Shown here: piece by piece, positions 7,983-15,489 of the stretch
Layout: the number at the start of each line of letters is the position of its first letter
Position numbering within the stretch: the stretch's first letter is position 1
Assembly (NCBI GenBank): GCA_946885665.1
Contig: CAMPGT010000041.1
Coordinates: 1 to 19,377 of the forward strand
Origin: an uncultured Chitinophagaceae bacterium
GTDB taxonomy: Bacteria > Bacteroidota > Bacteroidia > Chitinophagales > Chitinophagaceae
DNA length: 19,377 bases
Direction: 5' to 3'
The notes under the pieces: model-generated
What the model was told of the DNA's origin: nothing
Seen by the model: the letters and a program-made list of their open reading frames with translations, nothing else
Database searches by the model: none
Program-made: the position numbers and the translations under genes

Positions 7983-10097
7983 CTATGAAATTTTGCTCCA
8001 TGGCGTCTTTCCCGTAAGCAGCCGAAGGTATTCCCGCAATGAGAAATTTTCCGGTTTAACCAGGTCCGGATCGTTTTCAAGAAGTTCGAGGGCGAGACTC
8101 CTGGCGGTTTCCAGTATCTGCCTGTCCTGAACGAGATCGGCTAATTTAAGATTGAGTGCGCCGCTTTGCCTGGTTCCTTCGATTTCGCCGGGGCCCCTTA
8201 ATTCGAGATCCTTTTCAGCAATTTTGAAACCATCATTTGTGGCGACCATCGTTTTTAGACGTTCCCTCGCTTCCGCACCTAATTTTGGGCCAGTTAATAA
8301 AATGCAAAAACTTTTTTCTGCTCCCCGTCCCACTCTTCCTCTTAACTGGTGCAATTGCGACAACCCAAATTTCTCGGCGCTTTCTATCACCATCACGCTT
8401 GCATTCGGCACATCAACACCCACTTCGATCACTGTTGTTGCAACCATTATCTGAGTGTCATTATCCCTGAACCGTTGCATGTTCGTTTCGCGCACTTCAT
8501 TTGTTTGTTTACCATGCACCATGCTGATGTAATACTTTGGTTCGGGAAACCAGGCCTTCACATTTTCATATCCCCTTAAAAGATTTTCATAATCGAGTTT
8601 TTCTGATTCTTCAATTAAAGGGAAAATGATATACGCCTGCCTGCCGTTCGCAATTTCGGAACGGATGAAATCCATCACCTGCGGACGCGAGTGATCATAA
8701 CGATGTACGGTTTGAATAGGCTTGCGGTTGGGTGGAAGTTCGTTAATTATACTGTAATCAAGGTCGCCGTAAGCGGTCATGGCAAGGGTTCGGGGGATAG
8801 GTGTGGCCGTCATCACCAGCACATGAGGCGGTATCACGGCTTTTGTCCACAACCGCGCCCGTTGCGCCACCCCAAAGCGATGTTGTTCATCGGCAACGGC
8901 CAGGCCGAGCTGCTGAAACTCCACGGTGTCCTCGATGAGTGCATGGGTGCCGATCAGCAGGGTAACGGTTCCCTCCTTTAATTCGCGCAGCAGCTTTTTA
9001 CGTGCGGCGCTTTTTACCGACCCGGTCAGCAGCCCCACCGTAACAGGCATCCCTTCCACCAGTGACTTAATGTTTTGGAAATGCTGGCGGGCGAGAATTT
9101 CTGTAGGCGCCATCAGGCAGCTCTGGTAGCCATTACCGGCAGCTATCAGCATGCACAGGAGCGCCACGATGGTCTTGCCGCTGCCAACATCTCCCTGCAG
9201 CAGGCGGTTCATTTGCCGGCCCGATCCCAGGTCTTTCCTGATCTCCTTGATAACGTTCTTCTGTGCCCCGGTGAGCTGGAAGGGCAGGAAATGCTGGTAA
9301 AACGTGTTGAAAAGCTCTCCCACCTGACCGAATGCAACGCCTTTTGAAAAACGGTGACGTTGCAATTTCACCAGGCCCATCCTGAGCTGGGCGATGAACA
9401 GCTCCTCGAACTTGAGCCGCCGCACGGCCTGTGCATGGTGTGCAGGACCCGGCGGAAAATGGATATGCGAGAGCGCCGTGAACCTTGGCACGAGCCTGAG
9501 CTGACTGATAATGGGCTCGGGAATATTTTCCGGTACGTCTTTTTCCTGGATGATGCTGAACAGGCTGTGGGTGAGTTTTGCTAGCTGCCGCCCGCCGAGC
9601 CCGCGCGATTTCAGCTTCTCGGTGCTGGGGTAAACGGGTTCGAGAAAGCTCCTGTTCTCCGGCGTGCCGGGCACCCACGGGTCCAACTCGGGGTGGCTAA
9701 TTTGGGCCTGGCCATTGAAAAAGCTAATCTTTCCGTACACCAGGTATGCCTGCCCGGTGTTCAGGCTTTTATGTATCCACGTTACGCCCTGGAACCAAAC
9801 AAGCTCGAGCGTTCCGGTCTTATCTGCGATTTCGCCGACAAGCCGCCTTGTTCTTCTGTCGCCCACAATTTCGAGGCTGGTGAGCCGTCCGGCAACCTGG
9901 ATCCATTCGGTTCCGGGCCCGATGTCGCGGATGGGGGTGATGAGGGTCCGGTCAATGTGCCGGAAGGGGAAATATTCGAGGAGATCGCGAAAAGTAAATA
10001 GACCAAGTTCTTTTTTGATGATATCGGCCCGCTGCGGTCCAACACCTTTTATATATTCGATGGGGCTCGATAATATGTTGTCATTTCTTTTTGACAT
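7983..10097 (-). CDS. recG: ATP-dependent DNA helicase RecG, 704 aa
   Basis: RecG unwinds branched DNA and reverses stalled replication forks. The N-terminal wedge (OB-fold) domain covers about residues 1-240, opening with PIEYIKGVGPQRADIIKKEL. The superfamily 2 helicase core follows: Walker A GDVGSGKT (about 301-309), a DEQH box (about 399-403, where many RecG proteins have DEQH), TATPIPRT (about 428-436), and motif VI QLRGRVGRG (about 581-590). The RecG-specific C-terminal TRG region is present (FKIAEKDLELRGPGEIEGTRQSG). Length is typical of Bacteroidota. The ATG at 10097-10095 is the only reasonable start; it lies 17 bp inside the 3' end of the upstream GT-C-like gene on the same strand, so the two are probably co-transcribed and may be translationally coupled. 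Confidence 0.96.
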   Translation of the reverse strand: MSKRNDNILSSPIEYIKGVGPQRADIIKKELGLFTFRDLLEYFPFRHIDRTLITPIRDIGPGTEWIQVAGRLTSLEIVGDRRTRRLVGEIADKTGTLELVWFQGVTWIHKSLNTGQAYLVYGKISFFNGQAQISHPELDPWVPGTPENRSFLEPVYPSTEKLKSRGLGGRQLAKLTHSLFSIIQEKDVPENIPEPIISQLRLVPRFTALSHIHFPPGPAHHAQAVRRLKFEELFIAQLRMGLVKLQRHRFSKGVAFGQVGELFNTFYQHFLPFQLTGAQKNVIKEIRKDLGSGRQMNRLLQGDVGSGKTIVALLCMLIAAGNGYQSCLMAPTEILARQHFQNIKSLVEGMPVTVGLLTGSVKSAARKKLLRELKEGTVTLLIGTHALIEDTVEFQQLGLAVADEQHRFGVAQRARLWTKAVIPPHVLVMTATPIPRTLAMTAYGDLDYSIINELPPNRKPIQTVHRYDHSRPQVMDFIRSEIANGRQAYIIFPLIEESEKLDYENLLRGYENVKAWFPEPKYYISMVHGKQTNEVRETNMQRFRDNDTQIMVATTVIEVGVDVPNASVMVIESAEKFGLSQLHQLRGRVGRGAEKSFCILLTGPKLGAEARERLKTMVATNDGFKIAEKDLELRGPGEIEGTRQSGALNLKLADLVQDRQILETARSLALELLENDPDLVKPENFSLREYLRLLTGKTPWSKIS

Positions 10098-11709
10098 AAA
10101 TTTCTATCCACGCGTGGGATGATGGGTTTCTTGGCACCGGAAAGGTATCCACCCGGTTGTAATTTTCCTTCAGGGCGGCCCTCACACTGAAAGGATAAAT
10201 ATTATTCGAGTAGGGAACGTACTCAAAAAGAACCAGGTCGTAGTAGTTATCCTTCACCCGGTTGATGAACATATTAGTCTCCTTTTCGAACATGCCCACG
10301 CCTTTGTGAAACCATAGCGGGTAACCGCTGCCGGTTTCGAGTTCGAAAGGTATTTCTGCGGCGAGCGTCGTCAGCTCCGACATATTCAGCACTTTCAGAT
10401 TTTTGCCGTTTTTCACCAAATCAGAACTCATCAGCCGCTCAACGCCGTCTGCGGTCGGGCCCGGCAGCAGCACTTTGCGGAGGGTAGGCAGCGAGGTCAG
10501 CCGCCATTCATGAAGCGGCACGGCCGTCGTGTCAATTTCAATCATGTATGTGTTCTTGTTCACGACATCCGCATAGGTGTACCCTTCGTAGGTATGGGTG
10601 GTGAACGTTTCGGGTTCGGAGGGTATCACAAATCGCTCGATGTATTTCCAGTACGCCTGGCTCCACCACAGCAGGACACACGCATTGAGGATGATGGCTG
10701 TTTTCCAGGTATTTAAGCGGATAGGAAGCAGCGCGCACAGCAGCGTCAAAATATAAGCTACGGCAAAGGCGTGGAAAAAGATGTTATTGTCTTCGGGCAG
10801 GTAGCTGGTTACCTGGAAGATCGCAGCCTCGGCGAGTATGCCAAGGGTGAGCAGTGCGAAAAGCATTTGCTGTTTGTCGCGCAGGAAGGCCCTGAAATTT
10901 TTGATAGTGGCAAAAAGAAGGATGATGATGAGCGCCAGGTAAAACTTGAGCCACTGCGAGCCGAGGAGGAATTCCTTCAGAATGTCCGATAGAGATATCC
11001 TGGAGCTGTGCGGCGCCTGCCCGTAATTGAACCAGTAACCAAAACCGTAGGGCGTTAAAGGCAGTATGATAATGAGCGCCGTGGCGAGCAAGCCGCCGAT
11101 GAAGAATAACACCGGCAGCCACCTTTTTTCGGTTATGGCATCGTATATGAGCAGCGCCAGGCAAACGAGGAGGGCCAATCCGCCGCCATCCTGCTTGGTG
11201 AAGAAGGAGAAGAAAACAAAGGCTCCGGCCAGGGCGGGCCAAATGTATTGCCAGCGCGAAACTACCGGCCGCGTGAGAAAATGCAAAAGGAAGGCGAGCG
11301 CTATCAGCTCATAAAATATCACTGTATTATTATACCATGGCCAGTAGTTGGGAAGAAGGAAAGTGAAACAGAGAACAATGACAGCGGCCAGGCTGACTGC
11401 TGCCGGCACTTTGAAACTTTTCAGTATCCACCTGAACGACAGGCCGCTGATGATGTTGATCAGGGCCTGCGCCTTCACGAGAACGATCATCTGAGGGCCG
11501 AAGATCTTGAAAAACAGGGCGGGTATCACCCAATACATGTACCCCAGCGGCATGCCAAAGTCCCGGAACGGCATCTGACCGTTCGCCATCCGGTATGCCC
11601 CTTCCCACGACAGGTAGCTGTTGAGCCGGTAAGGCATGTCAGGAAACAGGGGAATCAGTGCAATGATGACGATAAGCAGCACTTCGGCGATGGACAGTAT
11701 TCGTTTCAC
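10081..11709 (-). CDS. Polytopic membrane protein, probable GT-C fold polyprenyl-phosphate-sugar glycosyltransferase, 542 aa
   Basis: About eleven hydrophobic helices fill residues 1-350, followed by a soluble domain of roughly 180 residues (about 365-542), probably periplasmic. The first periplasmic loop reads YLSWEGAYRMANGQMPFRDFGMPLGYMY in pieces: E36 in SWEGAYR and D50 in FRDFG are the acidic residues expected of GT39/PMT-like GT-C enzymes, which take sugars from polyprenyl-phosphate carriers. Start is GTG 11709-11707, because the codon directly before it is a TAA stop. The gene overlaps recG by 17 bp and is divergent from the operon starting at 11855, which should make a polyprenyl-phosphate-pentofuranose. 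I infer it may be the transferase using that donor. The fold call is moderate; substrate and acceptor are unproven, and an unrelated sugar specificity is possible. Confidence 0.65.
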   Translation of the reverse strand: MKRILSIAEVLLIVIIALIPLFPDMPYRLNSYLSWEGAYRMANGQMPFRDFGMPLGYMYWVIPALFFKIFGPQMIVLVKAQALINIISGLSFRWILKSFKVPAAVSLAAVIVLCFTFLLPNYWPWYNNTVIFYELIALAFLLHFLTRPVVSRWQYIWPALAGAFVFFSFFTKQDGGGLALLVCLALLIYDAITEKRWLPVLFFIGGLLATALIIILPLTPYGFGYWFNYGQAPHSSRISLSDILKEFLLGSQWLKFYLALIIILLFATIKNFRAFLRDKQQMLFALLTLGILAEAAIFQVTSYLPEDNNIFFHAFAVAYILTLLCALLPIRLNTWKTAIILNACVLLWWSQAYWKYIERFVIPSEPETFTTHTYEGYTYADVVNKNTYMIEIDTTAVPLHEWRLTSLPTLRKVLLPGPTADGVERLMSSDLVKNGKNLKVLNMSELTTLAAEIPFELETGSGYPLWFHKGVGMFEKETNMFINRVKDNYYDLVLFEYVPYSNNIYPFSVRAALKENYNRVDTFPVPRNPSSHAWIEIYVKKK

Positions 11710-11854
11710 TTAAAAAGTTTGGTTCAGAATCAGGTGAAGCCGGAGCACCCGGTGTATTTTGTAAATTACTGACACTCGTTTGATTAATGCAAATCTAACA
11801 GCCAATAATATTGCATCAAAGCCTTTTGTGAACTATCTTGTGGCCGGCCGCAAC
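11710..11854. promoter_or_regulatory. Divergent intergenic region with weak promoter candidates both ways
   Basis: For the minus strand, TTTG (11793-11790) lies 21 bp from TAATTTAC (11768-11761), a partial -7 match about 50 bp before the GTG start. For the plus strand, TTTG (11779-11782) lies 23 bp from TAATATTG (11806-11813), one mismatch to TAnnTTTG and about 40 bp before ATG 11855. Neither is a full match. The two candidate promoters overlap in 11779-11793, so the GT-C-like gene and the donor operon could be controlled together. No RNA gene or riboswitch-like structure was recognised. Confidence 0.3.
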
Positions 11855-12748
11855 ATGAAGCATTATATTCAACTGATAAGGCCTAAGCATTGGGCCAAAA
11901 ATCTTTTCCTGTTCGTTCCTCCTTTTTTTGCAGGGAAGTTCTTTGAGCTCGATAAAATCGGATTGCTCACGGGTGGATTTGTGGCGTTCAGTTTTCTGGC
12001 AAGCAGTATTTACATTATCAACGACTACCGCGACATCGAGGATGATAAAAAGCATCCTGAAAAGCGGAAACGGCCACTTGCCTCAGGCTCGGTCAATAAG
12101 AACGTGGCGATAATACTTAGCTGTGTGCTCACCATTGCCGGCGCTGTGATCGCGTACCTGCTTGATTCCAGCGGCAAGTTCCTGTTCATTGCCGGGCTGT
12201 ATTACCTGCTTAACCTGTCGTACTCGTTCGGCCTGAAAAATATTGCGATCGTCGACATCCTCATTTTGGCCGCCGGCTTCGTTTTGCGGGTCAAGGCGGG
12301 CGCCCAGTTGGCAGCGGTGAGTACCACCGAATGGTTCATTATCATGACCTTCCTGCTGGCCCTGTTCCTCGCCATCGCCAAACGAAGAGATGACGTATTG
12401 CTGAAAATGAATACAGGTTCCGACATGCGCAAATCGATCAGGGGCTACAGCCTCGACTTTCTGAACACCCTGCTCGGGTTGTTCTGCGCTATCCTCATCG
12501 TATCTTATGTGAACTACACGATTTCGCCTGCCGCATTCGAGAAATTCGGCCACCGCCTCTACTACACCGCGCTATTCGTTATTGCGGCGCTGATGCGCTA
12601 CCTGCAAATCACTTTCATACACAACAAAGCAGGTTCGCCCACAGATGTGCTGTACAAGGACCGGTTCATCCAGGTAACGCTGGTGCTGTGGGCGGCGAGT
12701 TTCTTTGTCATCCTGTATTTGCGCGACCTAACCTTTTTTGATAAATGA
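11855..12748 (+). CDS. UbiA-family polyprenyl-phosphate phosphoribosyltransferase (DPPR-synthase-like), 297 aa
   Basis: A polytopic membrane prenyltransferase. In mycobacteria the relative Rv3806c (UbiA) transfers 5-phosphoribose from PRPP to decaprenyl phosphate, the first step of arabinofuranose donor synthesis. The N-terminus YIQLIRPKHWAKNLFLF matches this subfamily. The first aspartate-rich motif is NDYRDIEDDKKHPEKRKRP (residues 57-74), with the HPxKRxRPxASG ending typical of DPPR synthases rather than of quinone prenyltransferases. A second polar site is KRRDD (176-180). Eight or nine membrane helices are apparent. I start at ATG 11855 because homologues begin MKxYIxLxRPKHW; the frame is open to 11780, but that would add 25 unrelated residues over the candidate promoter. 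The stop overlaps the next ATG as ATGA. The lipid acceptor chain length cannot be told from sequence. Confidence 0.87.
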   Translation: MKHYIQLIRPKHWAKNLFLFVPPFFAGKFFELDKIGLLTGGFVAFSFLASSIYIINDYRDIEDDKKHPEKRKRPLASGSVNKNVAIILSCVLTIAGAVIAYLLDSSGKFLFIAGLYYLLNLSYSFGLKNIAIVDILILAAGFVLRVKAGAQLAAVSTTEWFIIMTFLLALFLAIAKRRDDVLLKMNTGSDMRKSIRGYSLDFLNTLLGLFCAILIVSYVNYTISPAAFEKFGHRLYYTALFVIAALMRYLQITFIHNKAGSPTDVLYKDRFIQVTLVLWAASFFVILYLRDLTFFDK

Positions 12749-14079
12749 AGCAGAAGATAGCCAACTGGGGCAATTATCCCGTAATGGAAAGCGACGTGAA
12801 AAGCTTCAGCTTCGTCGACCAGCTCAAAGAGCTGATGAAACGAACGGATCATTTCATACCCCGCGGCAATGGCAGGTGTTACGGCGATGCGTCGCTTGCG
12901 GAAAAGACGGTTTCAACATTGCGTTACCATCGCATACTTTCTTTCGACGCAGAAAACGGAATATTTGAATGTCAAAGCGGGCTCACGCTCGATAAGATAC
13001 TTGAAGTGATCGTTCCCAAAGGATGGTTCCTTCCCGTTACACCCGGCACAAAGTTTATTACCGTGGGCGGCGCTGTGGGCAGCGACGTGCATGGCAAGAA
13101 TCATCACGTTGAAGGGTCCTTTTCCAATCACATCGTCGAGATGGACGTGATGATCGCCGACGGCAGCATCCTCACGTGCTCGCCACTGGATCATACCGAC
13201 CTGTTCAACGCCACCTGCGGTGGCATGGGACTAACAGGCATGATCACGCGCGTGAAATTCAGGCTCAAAAAAATAGAAACATCCTACATCAGGCAAAAAC
13301 AGATCAAGGCCAAAAACCTTGACGAGCTGATCAGCCTGTTTGAAGAATACAAAGACTACACCTATTCCATGGCATGGATAGATTGCCTCACAAAGGGCAA
13401 ACAATTTGGAAGGGGAATCCTGATAGTGGGAGAGCACGCTAAGCTTGAAGAACTGAGTGAAAAACGAAAGAAGAAGCCTCTGAAAGTTTCGGGAAAGCCC
13501 AAAATCAGCTTTCCTTTTAATATGCCTTCATGGCTGTTGAATACGTTCACCATTAAGGCCTTTAATTTTTTTGTTTACGGCAAGAATTTAAAGAAAGAAA
13601 TCAACAACGTGGTGCCGTATGAACCGTTTTTTTATCCGCTCGACATGATCCTGCATTGGAACCGTGGCTACGGGAAAAAAGGATTTGTGCAATACCAGTT
13701 CGTGCTGCCCCTCTCCTCCAAGCAGGGCCTGGTGGATATTTTAAAGCGGATCAGTGATAAGGGCCTCGGTTCATTTCTCGCTGTGCTCAAGGTTTTTGGA
13801 AAACAGGACAGCCTGATTTCTTTTCCTGATGAGGGCTACACGCTCGCCCTGGATTTTCCCGTACGGAAAGGTTTGTTTAAATTTCTGGATGAATTGGATG
13901 AAATTGTTCTCCAATTCGGAGGAAGATTATATATGTCGAAGGACGCACGGATGAAACCGGAAGTGCTGTACAAGGGCTATCCCGGCCTGGAAGAATTCAA
14001 AAGCATCGTTCAGAAATACAACCCATCGGCTAAATTATCTTCCCTGCAGTCCGAAAGGCTTTTACTTACCGTACAATAA
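12745..14079 (+). CDS. DprE1-like FAD-dependent polyprenyl-phosphoribose 2-oxidase, 444 aa
   Basis: This enzyme should oxidise polyprenyl-phospho-beta-D-ribose at C2 to the 2-keto intermediate, the first half of epimerisation to arabinose. An FAD-binding domain of the vanillyl-alcohol oxidase type spans about 1-175, with PRGNGRCYGDAS (39-50) and GGAVGSDVHGKNHH (108-121). H116 matches mycobacterial H132. The substrate domain follows, with the C-terminal motif YMSKDAR; K399 corresponds to catalytic Lys418 of M. tuberculosis DprE1. The residue matching Cys387, the target of covalent benzothiazinone inhibitors, is A368 in GYTLALDFP; the 31-residue spacing to the lysine agrees with the mycobacterial enzyme as I recall it. 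The start ATG overlaps the preceding stop by four bases (ATGA), indicating translational coupling, and the DprE2-like partner follows after 10 bp. Family call is firm; substrate is inferred. Confidence 0.9.
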   Translation: MKQKIANWGNYPVMESDVKSFSFVDQLKELMKRTDHFIPRGNGRCYGDASLAEKTVSTLRYHRILSFDAENGIFECQSGLTLDKILEVIVPKGWFLPVTPGTKFITVGGAVGSDVHGKNHHVEGSFSNHIVEMDVMIADGSILTCSPLDHTDLFNATCGGMGLTGMITRVKFRLKKIETSYIRQKQIKAKNLDELISLFEEYKDYTYSMAWIDCLTKGKQFGRGILIVGEHAKLEELSEKRKKKPLKVSGKPKISFPFNMPSWLLNTFTIKAFNFFVYGKNLKKEINNVVPYEPFFYPLDMILHWNRGYGKKGFVQYQFVLPLSSKQGLVDILKRISDKGLGSFLAVLKVFGKQDSLISFPDEGYTLALDFPVRKGLFKFLDELDEIVLQFGGRLYMSKDARMKPEVLYKGYPGLEEFKSIVQKYNPSAKLSSLQSERLLLTVQ

Positions 14080-14089
14080 CGAGAACAAC

Positions 14090-14821
14090 ATGCCAACTGC
14101 TTTAATATTGGGTGCCGCCTCAGATATGGCAATTGCCATCGCCGAAAAGTTTGCTTCAAGGGGTTATAACATTCAGCTTGCGGCGCGTAATGTAAACCGC
14201 CTGGAGGCGCATCAATCCGATCTTGCCATTAAATACAGCTCGAGGGTTTCGATTCACGAATTCGATGCGTTGGCGTATGCTTCCCATGCAACATTCTTTG
14301 ATCATCTTGAACCGAAACCGGACGTTACCGTTTGTGTTTTTGGTTATCTTGGTGAAAACGAAAGGGCCGCGGCCGACTGGGAAGAAGCGAGCAAAATAAT
14401 CAATACGAACTATACCGGCGCGGTATCTGTTTTAAACCGTGCCGCGCAATATTATTCATCGAAGAAGGAAGGCGTGATTGTAGGCATAGCTTCAGTTGCC
14501 GGCGAACGTGGCAGGCAAAGCAACTACATGTATGGCAGCGCGAAAGCCGGTTTCAGGGCTTACCTGTCGGGCTTAAGGAACAGGATGCAGAAAGAAAATG
14601 TGCATGTGGTTACGGTGCAGCCGGGTTTTGTATACACGAAGATGACGGAGAACCTGAAACTTCCAAAAATGCTTACCGCAAAACCTGAAGAGGTGGCTGA
14701 AGCGGTGTACAATGCGGCCAGCAAAAAAAAGAACGTAGTTTATGTGAAATGGTACTGGCGATGGATCATGCTCGTCATCAAGACCATTCCTGAACCCATA
14801 TTTAAAAAATTAAAACTTTGA
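14090..14821 (+). CDS. DprE2-like short-chain dehydrogenase/reductase, 243 aa
   Basis: The expected reaction is NAD(P)H-dependent reduction of the 2-keto intermediate to polyprenyl-phospho-arabinofuranose, completing epimerisation together with the DprE1-like oxidase. The classic SDR features are visible: a variant nucleotide motif GAASDMA (8-14), as in DprE2 where SD replaces the usual GIG, N105 in the INTNYTG segment, catalytic S135 (GIASVAGERG), and Y148/K152 in YGSAK. A C-terminal hydrophobic, basic stretch (WRWIMLVIKTIPEPIFKKLK) may hold it at the membrane near its lipid-linked substrate. ATG 14090 lies 10 bp after the previous stop, and its own stop overlaps the next TTG start. The sequence alone would also allow a general SDR; the partner genes make DprE2 by far the best reading. 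Confidence 0.88.
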   Translation: MPTALILGAASDMAIAIAEKFASRGYNIQLAARNVNRLEAHQSDLAIKYSSRVSIHEFDALAYASHATFFDHLEPKPDVTVCVFGYLGENERAAADWEEASKIINTNYTGAVSVLNRAAQYYSSKKEGVIVGIASVAGERGRQSNYMYGSAKAGFRAYLSGLRNRMQKENVHVVTVQPGFVYTKMTENLKLPKMLTAKPEEVAEAVYNAASKKKNVVYVKWYWRWIMLVIKTIPEPIFKKLKL

Positions 14822-15411
14822 ACAGGGTAATTGCTTTTTTCGATTTTGACGGCACGGTCACAAAAAAAGATTCATTGCTCGAGTTCATCAGGTACAGCAA
14901 GGGTAGCTTTTCTTTTTATTTTGGTTTTGCAATTCACGCGCCGGTGCTCGTCTGCTACAAATTGCAGTTGATTTCCAATCACCGCGCCAAAGAGATCATG
15001 CTTCGTTATTTTTTCGGTAAGATGCCGGTGGAAGAATTCAATGGTTTGTGCGAGCGCTTTACCGCCGAGGTGTTGCCCTCTCTCATTCGCGAAAAGGCAC
15101 TTAAGGAGATCGGCCGTTTTAAGAAAGTGGGTGCCGAAGTGGTGATCGTTTCTGCGTCGCCCGAAAACTGGCTGCATTACTGGTGCCGCAATGCCGATCT
15201 GAAATGCGTGGCCACCAGGATGGATGTAAGCAACGAGCGCATCACCGGACGGATCAACGGCCGCAATTGTCATGGTGAAGAAAAGGTGAGAAGGATAATG
15301 GAAGAATACGATCTCGATAGTTTTTCTTCAGTGTATTGCTATGGCGACACGCCCGGCGACAAACCGATGCTTTCGCTGGCGAACATAAGGTTTTACAAGC
15401 CATTTAGATAA
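14818..15411 (+). CDS. HAD-IB family phosphatase, putative polyprenyl-phosphoribose 5-phosphatase, 197 aa
   Basis: All haloacid-dehalogenase motifs are present: DFDGT with nucleophile D9 and acid D11, motif II VSAS (111-114), motif III K156, and motif IV GDTPGD with D177 and D181. A helical cap (about 18-95) and overall size fit the HAD-IB (phosphoserine-phosphatase-like) group. Start is TTG 14818-14820, inside the TTGA overlap with the upstream stop; no other start codon precedes the DFDGT motif. As the last gene of this coupled operon, it most likely removes the 5-phosphate from polyprenyl-phospho-5-phosphoribose, the one step the other three enzymes do not cover. In mycobacteria a PAP2-type protein (Rv3807c) was proposed for that step, so this would be a non-homologous replacement. 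From memory, HAD-UbiA fusions exist in other bacteria, which supports the link. Substrate is inferred. Confidence 0.82.
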   Translation: MNRVIAFFDFDGTVTKKDSLLEFIRYSKGSFSFYFGFAIHAPVLVCYKLQLISNHRAKEIMLRYFFGKMPVEEFNGLCERFTAEVLPSLIREKALKEIGRFKKVGAEVVIVSASPENWLHYWCRNADLKCVATRMDVSNERITGRINGRNCHGEEKVRRIMEEYDLDSFSSVYCYGDTPGDKPMLSLANIRFYKPFR

Positions 15412-15437
15412 TCAAAATCTCCCGTCTCCTCAAATAA

Positions 15438-15466
15438 AAAAGGGACGATTTCACTCATCCCCTTTT
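15438..15466. terminator. Bidirectional intrinsic terminator between convergent genes
   Basis: AAAAGGG (15438-15444) pairs with CCCTTTT (15460-15466) around a 15-nt loop. On the minus strand the stem ends in a run of six T followed by ATTT, a good terminator for the hydrolase gene ending at 15490. On the plus strand the T run is only four long, a weaker signal for the four-gene operon ending at 15411. Confidence 0.6.
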
Positions 15467-15489
15467 CCGTTTCATGAATAACTGCGTAT

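Noticed and set aside
11735..11760. GC-rich CCGG/CACCGGGTG hairpin as terminator or riboswitch
   Set aside because: Stem is short and imperfect, with no T run and no known riboswitch signature.
11855..12748. Menaquinone or ubiquinone prenyltransferase (MenA/UbiA proper)
   Set aside because: The HPxKRxRPxASG motif and the coupled DprE1- and DprE2-like genes point to the phosphoribosyltransferase branch.
14818..15411. Phosphoserine phosphatase SerB of serine synthesis
   Set aside because: Same superfamily, but no serine genes nearby, and the TTGA coupling ties it to the polyprenyl-phospho-sugar operon.
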